A stretch of 44,950 bases of DNA from Deltaproteobacteria bacterium (GTDB lineage Bacteria > Desulfobacterota > Desulfuromonadia > Desulfuromonadales > Geopsychrobacteraceae): NCBI GenBank assembly GCA_024280485.1, contig JAJRQB010000080.1:1-44950 (forward strand). The letters are read 5' to 3'. A program made the translations under genes and the position numbers. Positions 27,152 through 35,469 of this stretch are shown piece by piece; positions within the stretch are counted from its first letter, which is position 1; each line of letters begins with the position of its first letter. The notes under the pieces are model-generated. The model did no database searches. It saw only the letters and a program-made list of their open reading frames with translations, and was not told where the DNA came from.

Positions 27152-28447
27152 TTACCAGTTCACATCCTGCGGTACTCGCACCAGCCACGGGAACTCGCCG
27201 GTGCTGAGCAGCTCGCCACCCTGCTCAGTTACCCGCACGGTTTCGCTTAACTCAATGGCCCATTTTCCAGGGGAATACACATAGGTGATGGTGTGGAACA
27301 CCATATTGGGGACAAGCACAATGTCGCAACCCTCAATAAATGCCAACGGCGCATCGGGGCACCAGGAGGGTGGCATGCTGAAGCCCACCGAGTAGCCGAA
27401 GCAGTCACCGGGCAAGACATCATCGGGCAACTGATAAGACTCCAGTATATGCCGTGAGGCCTCAGCCACATCAGTACACAGAACACCGGGTTTCATCATG
27501 GCGATAGTGTTTTTCATCACCGCCTGCAGCGCCTCATCGGCCTTTTTCTGTACAGCAGTGGGCTCGCCCAGAATGGCGGTGCGCATCTGCGGGCAGTTGT
27601 AGTTATTGTGAACACCTGCATGCTCGACATAGACGGTATCCCCCGTCTGGATAACATGGCGTTTCCAGGGGATATGGGGTGCAAAGCCGGATTTATCGCC
27701 AACGGCTACCAGACCCTGGTTGCCGATCGATTCTCCGCCAGCGGCAAAGGTGGCGCCATAAGCCAAGCCAGCGATCTCCGCCTCGGTCATGCCAGGCTTC
27801 AGTGCCTTGAAGGCCGCCTTGTGGCCGGCCACAGTATAGAGACCCGCCTGCCTCAGTGCCTCGATTTCCAGTTCGGTTTTAACAGTACGGGCTTCATTAA
27901 CCAGCCCCGATGCGTCCACAAAGCGGGCCTTGGTCAAGCCTTTCTTGAGGGTCTCATAGTCGCGGATGGTCATGGAGCGCCCATTCCCCCAGGTGGCCAT
28001 ATCCAGTTCCACTCCAATAGCCAGATTACCCTGCCCATACTTATTGACACAGGCCATCAGTTGTTCGCCGGGGGCCACATGTTCACCTCGTTCCGGGCCA
28101 ACCATATATTCGTAGTTTTCCAGATAGGTGAAGTATTGGGCGCAGGTGAGTTCGATATCGGCGCCGATCATCCAGGGCTCCCCATTGAGAGGCAGGCCCA
28201 GATACACCCAGCAACCGGGGAAGATTGTATCGTACCCGGTCAGGTAACCAATATTAACCGCCTCGTTCACTAACAATAGCTCAATGCCTCTCTCGCGCAT
28301 CATCTCGCGCACACGATCCTGGCGGAGCTGAAATTCCTCCCGGGGAAAGGGCTTTTCTCCATTTTTCAGGCTGCTGTCAGAAGCCTGAAGAATTCGTTGG
28401 AATTCGCCCTCAAGCAAGGCCTTTGGTCTGTCTGTGATTGGATTCAT
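27152..28447 (-). CDS. M24-family protein of the creatinase / ectoine-hydrolase type, 431 aa
   Basis: The protein has the creatinase N-terminal domain (about 1-190) and the pita-bread M24 domain (about 200-420). The five metal ligands of the aminopeptidases of this fold are mostly absent: the D-x-G/S-D pair is replaced in Y-V-E-H-A-G-V-H-N-N-Y-N-C-P-Q-M-R-T, the G-H-G position reads G-Y-S-V-G-F-S-M-P-P-S-W, and the E-P Glu is gone. This pattern is that of the metal-independent branch (creatinase, ectoine hydrolase DoeA/EutD), which hydrolyses C-N bonds in amidine-like compounds. Neighbouring M20, ureohydrolase and aminotransferase genes suggest catabolism of a guanidino compound or an ectoine-like compound. 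GGAG at 8 bases supports the ATG at 28447. Confidence 0.85.
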   Translation of the reverse strand: MNPITDRPKALLEGEFQRILQASDSSLKNGEKPFPREEFQLRQDRVREMMRERGIELLLVNEAVNIGYLTGYDTIFPGCWVYLGLPLNGEPWMIGADIELTCAQYFTYLENYEYMVGPERGEHVAPGEQLMACVNKYGQGNLAIGVELDMATWGNGRSMTIRDYETLKKGLTKARFVDASGLVNEARTVKTELEIEALRQAGLYTVAGHKAAFKALKPGMTEAEIAGLAYGATFAAGGESIGNQGLVAVGDKSGFAPHIPWKRHVIQTGDTVYVEHAGVHNNYNCPQMRTAILGEPTAVQKKADEALQAVMKNTIAMMKPGVLCTDVAEASRHILESYQLPDDVLPGDCFGYSVGFSMPPSWCPDAPLAFIEGCDIVLVPNMVFHTITYVYSPGKWAIELSETVRVTEQGGELLSTGEFPWLVRVPQDVNW

Positions 28448-28516
28448 CGTGTACTCCTAATAGTGGGAAGAATTACCTGAAACGAACTTTTTCTTTACTG
28501 GGAATTCGGGCTGACT

Positions 28517-29641
28517 TTACGAAAGTTCGCACCAGCGCATTGCAATCTCTTCGTAGAGATCCGCCGCCTCTTCAATCTTGTCGACCAAGCAATACTCATC
28601 GGTCTGGTGTGCCTGTTCTTTGATGCCGGGACCGATAATTACTGTCGGCGGATAACCGCAGCCCTGCGTCAGCGCCGATGCATCGGTAAAATAAGGTGCG
28701 CCCCGACGTTCGGGTCTGGTGCCAAGTCGCGGTTCTACGATGTCGTAGACAGTCTGTACCCAGACGTTCTCCGCATCCGTGAGCACAGCGTCGGCGCGAA
28801 CTTCGGGAATAATCTCTACCTCCTCCCCAAACAGCTTGGAAAGTTCGGCGAGAATATCGATGTGGGAGTGACCGGGAATCGTGCGTATATCAACGCTGCA
28901 CTCGGCACGATCCGGTACCGAGTTACGGTTAATGCCACCGTGAAAACTACTGACGCAAAGGGATGTGGTGCCGAGCAGTTTATCGGGGGCGATATTAAAG
29001 CGATGCCGCTCCAGTTTTGCTACTGCACGTGCCAGCTTGTAGACAGCATTGTCCCCCTCCTCGGGCATGGAACCGTGTGCGGTCTTGCCGGTGGTGACAA
29101 GTCTAAGCCAAAGTGCTCCCCGATGCCCCAGAATCGGATAGTTGGAAGTGGGCTCGGCAATCACTAGGGCACCGGCCCGGTCCAGCTCCCCTTCGCTCGC
29201 CAGATGGTGAGTGCCCAGGCAACCATGCTCCTCGCCTGCCGCCATGATGATAACAATGTCCGCATGACCCCGTGGACGGGTAGCCATTCGCAGCCCCATT
29301 TCCACACATGCGGCAATCCCGGCCTTCATATCGCTGGCACCACGACCATAGAGTTTGCCGTTGAGTATCGCGCCACCAAAAGGCTCCACCGACCAGGGTT
29401 TGGCACCCAGTGGCACCACATCTATATGCCCACCAAAATAGATCGGCAACTTACCCCCCTCACCCTTCAAGCGAGCCACGGCGGTGGTGCGTCCCTCCTC
29501 GAATTCATGGTAAGAAACCTCAAAGCCAGCCTCTCCAAGAAGAGCACCCAAATAGTGAGCGCATTCTCGCTCCCGAGTCATCGTATCAATGCGAACAATC
29601 TCCTGAGAGATTTTTGTCGCTGTGATTCTTTCTGGCATCAT
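28517..29641 (-). CDS. M20-family deacylase/peptidase (ArgE/DapE-like), 374 aa
   Basis: This is a dinuclear zinc hydrolase related to acetylornithine deacetylase and succinyl-diaminopimelate desuccinylase. Metal ligands are visible: His in G-G-H-I-D-V-V-P near residue 71, the bridging Asp in G-A-S-D-M-K-A-G near 103, the catalytic Glu pair in A-A-G-E-E-H-G near 137, Glu/Asp in I-A-E-P-T near 162, and the C-terminal His in Q-A-H-Q-T-D-E near 350. All needed residues are present. It is the first gene of an operon with M24, ureohydrolase, SDR and aminotransferase proteins, so an N-acyl amino or guanidino compound is a likely substrate. It is read from a sigma-54 promoter (29832-29850) that is a copy of the one ahead of the 2-oxoacid dehydrogenase operon. 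Start 29641 or 29638 (tandem ATGs). Confidence 0.9.
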   Translation of the reverse strand: MMPERITATKISQEIVRIDTMTRERECAHYLGALLGEAGFEVSYHEFEEGRTTAVARLKGEGGKLPIYFGGHIDVVPLGAKPWSVEPFGGAILNGKLYGRGASDMKAGIAACVEMGLRMATRPRGHADIVIIMAAGEEHGCLGTHHLASEGELDRAGALVIAEPTSNYPILGHRGALWLRLVTTGKTAHGSMPEEGDNAVYKLARAVAKLERHRFNIAPDKLLGTTSLCVSSFHGGINRNSVPDRAECSVDIRTIPGHSHIDILAELSKLFGEEVEIIPEVRADAVLTDAENVWVQTVYDIVEPRLGTRPERRGAPYFTDASALTQGCGYPPTVIIGPGIKEQAHQTDEYCLVDKIEEAADLYEEIAMRWCELS

Positions 29642-29714
29642 GTTCTCTCTTCATATTTTAAAAGATGAGGCCGCGTTCCCCAAACCCACCCATTACGGCC
29701 ATATCGTGCCACCA

Positions 29715-29812
29715 ATTTCCCAAGCCCCTATCGCCGACTGAAAAGATGATCAAACATACGACTGCGAATCAGGTTTCGAGAACCTGGGCTTTTGATCCAA
29801 GTTCAACCTCAT
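29715..29812 (-). pseudogene. Remnant copy of the first ~33 codons of the E1 alpha gene
   Basis: Starting at the ATG at 29812 the minus strand aligns with the E1alpha 5' end from 22444: both begin ATGAG-x-TTGAA, share CAAAAG, and later TTTGATCA-x-CTTTTCAGT-x-GGCGAT-x-GGGGCT. The copy has a stop near codon 21 and small indels, so it is not coding. Relative to the original, about 130 bases between promoter and start codon are missing. Confidence 0.78.
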
Positions 29813-29831
29813 GCCCTGCACCACCAAGCAA

Positions 29832-29850
29832 CAGCAATATGCATACCGCC
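29832..29850 (-). promoter_or_regulatory. Sigma-54 promoter of the M20 operon
   Basis: The minus strand reads GGCGGTATGCATATTGCTG, with GG and GC 12 bases apart; it is a near copy of the promoter at 22594-22612. Confidence 0.78.
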
Positions 29851-29999
29851 TTCTTTCAACCTTAAACCTTCAGCACCTAGTATTCACCATACACGCAATT
29901 ATCTTCAATAAAATCAGCATGTTATATATCAACAAATGATCTCATCGCACTAAAACAAAAGTATATTTATCAAGGGGAAAGTCCACCAAAATCCATCAT

Positions 30000-30039
30000 T
30001 GATGACGTTCAGCATCGGTGTTGATTTACGCTGTCATTC
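30000..30039. promoter_or_regulatory. Tandem activator dyad for the M20 operon
   Basis: TGATGACGTTCAGCATCG (30000-30017), spacer GTGT, then TGATTTACGCTGTCATTC (30022-30039). The distance from the -24 GG is 152 bp, identical to the copy at 22761. Confidence 0.7.
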
Positions 30040-30246
30040 AAGAATCGCTAAACCCAAGCGACATCAGAAATATCCATTTTTGTATCAAGGGAATGATCCA
30101 GAGGGAAAGAACTTGCGGGAAGAGTGGAATAAAAGAACTACACGGGAAACCAGAATCAACAACCTGCAGATTGTTGGATCAGGTGAGACAAACTAGAGGA
30201 AAAGCTGAAAAGGATTAAGCTCTGTTTTCGGTGTGTTAAAACCCTG

Positions 30247-31764
30247 TCAAGGGTTCCACTGGCCTTCTTCTTTGAGCCGATTTATCTTCTTAACCACCGT
30301 CGACTGGTCCAGCTCCAGGACCTCACCAATCTTACGGGTGGTCTTATATTTACGGTAAGCCATCTCAAGCAACTGCTTCTCGAGCTGCAGGGTCGCCTGT
30401 TTTAACGGCACGATTCCCTGCAAACTAAAAGCTTTATTAGCCCCCGGATTAACAACCTCACGGACATGCAGATCGGTGATAACAGTTTCCTGGCAAGTAA
30501 TAACCAGCCGCTCTACTGCATTTTCAAGTTCTCGCACATTACCGGGCCAGTCGTGAGCACTCAAAAGATCGTAGGCCGACTGCGACATCTGCCGGTCGGT
30601 TCCGTACTTCGAATTGAACTTTTCCAGAAAATGACGAACAAACAGGGGAATATCACCAACCCGCTGGCGTAGCGACGGAATCTGTATCGGAACCACGTTG
30701 AGACGATAGTACAGGTCTTCGCGAAAGCCCCCCTCCTCCACAAGTTTTTTCAGATCCCTGTTGGTCGCTGCAATAACCCGGGCGTTGACCTCGGTTGGCG
30801 TCGAACTCCCCACCTTGTAAATTTTGTTCCCCTGAAGAACATGAAGTAGCTTGACCTGCAGATCCATGGGCATCTCGCCGATTTCGTCCAGGAACACGGT
30901 CCCATTATTGGCGATCTCGAACATGCCTTTTTTGCCCTTGGCACTCGCCCCGGTAAACGCCCCCGACACGTAGCCAAAAAGCTCGGACTCCATCAGATCC
31001 TTAGGGATGGCGCCACAATTCACCGGAATCAACGGCCCCTCTCTGCGACGGCTTATCTGGTGGATCATTTCAGCGAAAACACCCTTACCAACCCCCGTCT
31101 CACCAAGAAGCAGGATGGTGACCTCGGTATCCGCGACATGATTGATCAGGTTGATAATTTTATCCATTTCAGGATTGTTACCCCTGACGAACCCCTCGGC
31201 CAGGACCTTCGTGCGGAGTAACTCGCCCCGGTACCATCCTAGGATATCCTCTGTACTCTTCAATTGCTCATTGAGCTTTTCTATTTCGGTGATATCCCGG
31301 GCGATGTTAATAATCCTGAACAGGTTCCCGTTTTCATCGTGCATGGGAATCCCTGTGACCACCAATCGACGTCCCGACAAAGTGGTCTGGACCACGGTCT
31401 CAGTCTTATTGCTCTGGAGGACCTTAACCGTACTGGAATTCGAAAAGATGCCACGCTCTTCTAACTCCCGCGCAGTTATGCCAAGAAAAGACTCTGAGGG
31501 GACCCCGAAAACCTCCTCACAGTTTTTGCTCACCATCAAAAAGCGACCATTGCCATCCGCGATAGTTATCTGGTCGAAGGTCTGGTCTAGAATCATCTTC
31601 AGCTCTTCATAGTGCTGTTGATAGGCAAGCAATCTATCTGGCATTTCGGAGGGAGCAGTTTTTGTAGTCACGGAAGGCACCTCACTACGGCAAGACCGAA
31701 TATTCAAATCAATGTGTTCGAAAAAAACTATTCGTATAGGATTAATCAAATTAAGCATTATCAT
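30247..31764 (-). CDS. PAS-AAA+-Fis sigma-54-dependent transcriptional activator, up to 505 aa
   Basis: This is a bacterial enhancer-binding protein. A single PAS domain (about 50-165) ends in R-D-I-T-E-I-E. The AAA+ domain has Walker A G-E-T-G-V-G-K-G at 221-228, the sigma-54-contacting loop G-A-F-T-G-A at 268-273 and Walker B F-L-D-E-I-G at 291-296. A Fis-type helix-turn-helix occupies the last 50 residues ([14 protein letters not shown]). There is no receiver domain, so it probably senses a ligand or redox state through PAS, like RocR- or PrdR-type regulators of amino-acid catabolism. The start is uncertain: ATG 31764 lacks a ribosome site, while a GTG at 31671 has GAGG ahead of it. It is the only sigma-54 activator in the window and the likely ligand of the dyads listed here (inference). 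Confidence 0.93.
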   Translation of the reverse strand: MIMLNLINPIRIVFFEHIDLNIRSCRSEVPSVTTKTAPSEMPDRLLAYQQHYEELKMILDQTFDQITIADGNGRFLMVSKNCEEVFGVPSESFLGITARELEERGIFSNSSTVKVLQSNKTETVVQTTLSGRRLVVTGIPMHDENGNLFRIINIARDITEIEKLNEQLKSTEDILGWYRGELLRTKVLAEGFVRGNNPEMDKIINLINHVADTEVTILLLGETGVGKGVFAEMIHQISRRREGPLIPVNCGAIPKDLMESELFGYVSGAFTGASAKGKKGMFEIANNGTVFLDEIGEMPMDLQVKLLHVLQGNKIYKVGSSTPTEVNARVIAATNRDLKKLVEEGGFREDLYYRLNVVPIQIPSLRQRVGDIPLFVRHFLEKFNSKYGTDRQMSQSAYDLLSAHDWPGNVRELENAVERLVITCQETVITDLHVREVVNPGANKAFSLQGIVPLKQATLQLEKQLLEMAYRKYKTTRKIGEVLELDQSTVVKKINRLKEEGQWNP

Positions 31765-31925
31765 CCATTTGGACGAGAGTCAACGACGCTAAGCGCTAAA
31801 GAAGAATTACAGACCACCACTCTTCAAATCGATTGAAGCAAATCGTATATATGCTTAATTTTCCCACAACAAACAATGCCTTTAAAGGTGACAATGTCTA
31901 TAAATATAAGAATAAAAAGCAGTAA

Positions 31926-31952
31926 ATCCCGGAGGATAAAACCCTCCGGGAT
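31926..31952 (-). terminator. Terminator of the GPH symporter genes
   Basis: ATCCCGGAGG (31926-31935) pairs exactly with CCTCCGGGAT (31943-31952) around a 7-base loop. On the minus strand TTTACTGCTTTTT follows. It lies 37 bases after the stop of the second symporter. Confidence 0.7.
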
Positions 31953-31988
31953 ACAGATATAAGTCAACAGACAACAAGGTATATTTTT

Positions 31989-33407
31989 CTACAAAAGTTC
32001 TTCAAAACCTTCTGTGCTGTATGCTCTACCAGCCCTTTTTTCTTCAAGTGCTTTATTTAATGCTGAATGTCGCTCTCTTGTCATAGGATTACTGAGTGCA
32101 ATAATTATCGAGATTGACACCGGGATTGCGGTTCCTACGCCAAACAAGATCTTCAACCATTCGAGAGTCTCAGGGGATTGAACTGAAAGTTTGGCATCAT
32201 ACCCGATGTGTTCCAGCGCAAGACCGACAACAAGCAAAGCAATGGCAGCACTGACTTTTTGTATCAAAGAGACGACACCGTAGAACATACCTTCCCTACG
32301 CTTTCCAACTTTAAATTCGTCAACCTCAACACAGTCCGGAACTTTCGACCAGATCAACTGCCAGTAGCCACCAGTCCCGACTCCAACCAGCACAGCAAAA
32401 GATTCGATCACAAGCCATCCGCTGTCGGGGGTAAATATTAAAATCGTATAGGTAAACATTGAGCCGGCGAATAAAGACATAACAATGGCCCAACTAACTT
32501 TTTTCGACATATGCCTTGACATGAAGTTGATAAGCGGGACCCCCAACAACCCGCTGATCGATACGGACATCAGGAATACTGTCAGTTTGAATTCATCGAA
32601 CTGCATGTAATTTAACAAATAATATATTGCTGTTGCGTTCATGATTGAAACGCCCAGGACAACAGACACGAACATCCCGGTCACATAACGAAAAGGCTTT
32701 ACATTAAAGGGCTCCACAAGCAAGGATTTCAAGTTGAATTTATGGATTTCACCAACTTCCTTCAACTCGTAACCTTTCGTATATTTAACAACCACAACCA
32801 GAGAGGCCACAACTAAAATCCCGTAAAGCAAACCAGTGACTGACCAACCAATGTTCCAGTTGCCACCGAACACGCCCGACAAATAGGCAACCAGAATAAA
32901 CATTGCATTACTTGCGATCAGGTTAATTGTGAAGAAAGCACCACGAAACGCACTTAAAGAGCTTCGCTCATCATAGTCCTGCGTCATTTCAGTTCCAAGA
33001 GCCGTATATGGAACATCAATGCATGTTTGGAAGGTGTAGAAAGCTAGAATAACAACGACGAAATAAATCTTTTGCCAGAGGTCTCCCAGGAAAGAAACAT
33101 TAGTAAAAATAAGCATTGAAGTAATCCCGAGCGGAATCGCAAACCAAACAATAAAGGGGATCCTCCTGCCTTTTTCAGGATCTCTCTTATCGGATAAATA
33201 CCCAATTGTCGGGTCTGTTACAGCATCCCAAAGCGTTCCCAACGCGATAACCATACCGGCAAAAGCAGGGCTAAAACCAACATAATCAGTAAAAAATATC
33301 ATTCCCCAAAAGATAAAATTGTTATATACCATTTGAGAGCCAAAACCACCGACTCCATAACCAATCTTAGCTCGCAAGGGCAATTTTTCAGTTCTTACAT
33401 GCTCCAT
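31989..33407 (-). CDS. GPH-family (MelB-like) cation symporter 2, 472 aa
   Basis: This is a 12-helix major-facilitator protein of the glycoside-pentoside-hexuronide:cation symporter family. The first loop signature D-A-V-T-D-P-T-I-G-Y-L-S-D near residue 60 contains the Asp residues used for cation binding, followed by R-R-I-P-F-I. A second family motif, R-R-E-G-M-F-Y-G, lies near residue 373. It is paralogous to the protein encoded just upstream (33549-35042), and the two share termini as well as core. No sugar-metabolism gene is nearby, so the true substrate may be an organic acid, a peptide-like compound or whatever the M20/M24 operon degrades. AAGGAG precedes the ATG. Confidence 0.88.
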   Translation of the reverse strand: MEHVRTEKLPLRAKIGYGVGGFGSQMVYNNFIFWGMIFFTDYVGFSPAFAGMVIALGTLWDAVTDPTIGYLSDKRDPEKGRRIPFIVWFAIPLGITSMLIFTNVSFLGDLWQKIYFVVVILAFYTFQTCIDVPYTALGTEMTQDYDERSSLSAFRGAFFTINLIASNAMFILVAYLSGVFGGNWNIGWSVTGLLYGILVVASLVVVVKYTKGYELKEVGEIHKFNLKSLLVEPFNVKPFRYVTGMFVSVVLGVSIMNATAIYYLLNYMQFDEFKLTVFLMSVSISGLLGVPLINFMSRHMSKKVSWAIVMSLFAGSMFTYTILIFTPDSGWLVIESFAVLVGVGTGGYWQLIWSKVPDCVEVDEFKVGKRREGMFYGVVSLIQKVSAAIALLVVGLALEHIGYDAKLSVQSPETLEWLKILFGVGTAIPVSISIIIALSNPMTRERHSALNKALEEKRAGRAYSTEGFEELL

Positions 33408-33548
33408 AATACGCTCCTTCGGTCATACATTCCGTTGACATTATATTACCTGATATTTTCTTATTCAGAAATCCGTTACAACTGCCACGACAGTCCTTAC
33501 CTCTGGAGTCATGGGTCCCATCCATACCCATCGCTCCCAATGAAGCCC

Positions 33549-35042
33549 TCAATCATCACCCATTTCAGATCTATCGGATACCTGTTTGGTTTCATCAGAA
33601 TAAACCTCGGCCACAACCAGGTCTGAATGATTGAGAAGCGAGCGGAAGCCATCGATCGCGTATGGTTTCTGCGCGTTTTTCAACTGAATTGCCTCGCAGA
33701 GTGCCGCATGATTATTGCGGGTCAGTGGATAGAAGTAGCCGATGCCCAAGGTAATTGCCAGCGGAACGACCTGCCCATACACCCACAGATTATTGATCCC
33801 CTGCAAAGTTGGCTGGGATAACTCCGTATCCCCCACGTATCCAACCCTGGTCAGAAGCCAACCGCAGACAAAATAACCGATCGCCATGGCAAACTTCTGA
33901 ACAAAAGTCACGCAACTGTAGTAGAGCCCTTCGCGCCGATGTCCAGTCCGAAACTCATCCAATTCGATACAGTCCGGGATCATGGCCCATGACAACTGGT
34001 ATTGAGCTGTGATTCCCATGGCAAGAAAAATTGTAAACGCAACGACTCCCCAATACATGTCCGGGCTGTCCAGGATATAGAGCGGAAAGATGAATGCACT
34101 GAGTGCCCAAGCTAACATGCTGACATTCCAGGTTTTTTTCTTTGAAGTCCGGTGAGCCATAAAATCGAGGATAGGGACAAAAGCGATGCTAAAAATCCAG
34201 AAAAAGGCCAGGATTGAAGTCAACTGGGCATCGCTCATCTGCATGTTCTGCATCAGCCAGTAGATGGTCACGACATTACTGAACGCCTGTGCAACTGTAG
34301 ACATGGCAAACATGGCGGCGATAAAAACAAACGGCTTGTTCTTGAAGACGTCGAGATAGTCCTTATAGCGGGTCCGTTGTACATTCTCGATCTCCTTTAG
34401 TTCATAACCTCGCGTAGCTCGCCAACCGATTAAAATGAAAACCGTCGACAGTATGGCCAGAATCCCTACGGAGACTGACCAGCCAACTTTAATATTGCCG
34501 AAAAGTTCCCCGAAAAATCCGGCAAACAAGAGCATTCCTGAGCCGACAACCAGACCGGCGACATTGCCAAAGAAGTTCCGATAGCTGTTCAGGCTGCTGC
34601 GCTCATCGTAACACTTGGTCATTTCAGCGCCGAGGGCCGTGTAGGGGATATCGAGCAGCGTATGCGCGGTCTTATAGGCAAGGATCATCACCGTGAAGTA
34701 AATCATTTTAGCCGTGGGCCCGAAGCCGAAGTCGGTGTAGAGCAGCCAGAGGACGATACCGAAAAAGAACGCGTTGAACAGTAGAATCGGGCGCCGGCGA
34801 CCTTTTTGAGGGTCACGATTATCTGAATACATCCCGACTATCGGATCGGTCACAGCATCCCAGAAGGTACTCAATGCAGTAACTATCCCTGCAAACGCAG
34901 CGGTCAAAAACACTACGTCCGTGAAAAAGTACATGCTCCAGGATGCAAATAGCGAGTAGCCGACAAATTCTGCAAATTGGGGGGCACCGTATCCAATCTT
35001 CACTCTTCTTGGCAGGCTCTGCCGGACTCCCTCAATCATCAT
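33549..35042 (-). CDS. GPH-family (MelB-like) cation symporter 1, 497 aa
   Basis: This is a second 12-helix GPH symporter, with D-A-V-T-D-P-I-V-G-M-Y-S-D near residue 62 and R-R-E-G-L-Y-Y-S near 375. It is followed 141 bases downstream by its paralogue in the same direction, and both probably belong to one transcript ending at the terminator at 31926-31952. A -24/-12 promoter (35115-35132) and an upstream dyad (35283-35322) place it in the same predicted regulon as the catabolic operons. The start could be any of two adjacent ATGs (35042, 35039) preceded by AGGGAG. A gene duplication with different substrate preference is the simplest explanation of the pair. Confidence 0.88.
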   Translation of the reverse strand: MMIEGVRQSLPRRVKIGYGAPQFAEFVGYSLFASWSMYFFTDVVFLTAAFAGIVTALSTFWDAVTDPIVGMYSDNRDPQKGRRRPILLFNAFFFGIVLWLLYTDFGFGPTAKMIYFTVMILAYKTAHTLLDIPYTALGAEMTKCYDERSSLNSYRNFFGNVAGLVVGSGMLLFAGFFGELFGNIKVGWSVSVGILAILSTVFILIGWRATRGYELKEIENVQRTRYKDYLDVFKNKPFVFIAAMFAMSTVAQAFSNVVTIYWLMQNMQMSDAQLTSILAFFWIFSIAFVPILDFMAHRTSKKKTWNVSMLAWALSAFIFPLYILDSPDMYWGVVAFTIFLAMGITAQYQLSWAMIPDCIELDEFRTGHRREGLYYSCVTFVQKFAMAIGYFVCGWLLTRVGYVGDTELSQPTLQGINNLWVYGQVVPLAITLGIGYFYPLTRNNHAALCEAIQLKNAQKPYAIDGFRSLLNHSDLVVAEVYSDETKQVSDRSEMGDD

Positions 35043-35114
35043 CTCTCCCTGACCTCAAACAACAACTCACTGGCTTATCGATACTGCTCAGCTATCGTGA
35101 ACAATGACATTATT

Positions 35115-35132
35115 AAGCAAGCAACATGCCTT
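35115..35132 (-). promoter_or_regulatory. Sigma-54 promoter of the symporter genes
   Basis: The minus strand reads AAGGCATGTTGCTTGCTT, with GG and GC 12 bases apart. Confidence 0.75.
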
Positions 35133-35282
35133 AGTCTTCCCTGCCCTAACGATGTCAAAACAATACGCAATGGATACCACTCAAAGCTCTGTAAATGTTA
35201 GACTATTTCAGGTTCGATGAAGTGGATTGAATCTGGCCCGATTCGGTAAGCCCCTTTTGGTGCACAGGCTGAAATGCTGCTC

Positions 35283-35322
35283 GTCGGCAAACAATAATCA
35301 CCCTTGATGCAGATTGTCATCA
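35283..35322. promoter_or_regulatory. Tandem activator dyad for the symporter genes (inverted orientation)
   Basis: TGATGCAGATTGTCATCA (35305-35322) differs at only two positions from the dyad of the 2-oxoacid operon read on the opposite strand. The weaker partner, beginning TGATTATTG on the minus strand, follows with the same 4-base spacer. Here the element is flipped relative to the gene, as enhancer sites allow. It lies about 175 bp from the -24 GG. Confidence 0.7.
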
Positions 35323-35400
35323 CCACTAACGCAACCATTCCTCTTACGAGTTCCATCTGTTCTTGCCAATTGATGCCAGGCCGCCTGATTAATCATCCAA

Positions 35401-35439
35401 AAAAAATATGCCGCGGTGCGCAAGGCACCACGGCATATT
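35401..35439 (-). terminator. Intrinsic terminator of the envelope operon
   Basis: On the minus strand AATATGCCG-x-GGTGC pairs with GCACC-x-CGGCATATT, followed by an eight-U run. It lies 31 bases after the DUF1329 stop. Confidence 0.85.
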
Positions 35440-35469
35440 CAAACAACAGCCATACAACCTGTCTTGTTA

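Larger units (their letters stand above)
29642..30246. other. Duplicated control region ahead of the M20 operon
   Basis: This gap contains a remnant of the E1alpha gene's first codons (29715-29812), a sigma-54 promoter (29832-29850) and a tandem dyad (30000-30039), all with counterparts at 22340-22830. The part 30050-30246 is the downstream flank of the activator gene, with a CAACAA/TTGTTG hairpin near 30160-30180. No intact gene is seen. Confidence 0.7.
35043..35469. other. Control region between symporter 1 and the DUF1329 gene
   Basis: The gap contains a sigma-54 promoter (35115-35132), a tandem dyad (35283-35322) and the terminator of the upstream envelope operon (35401-35439). No gene is seen. 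Confidence 0.7.
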
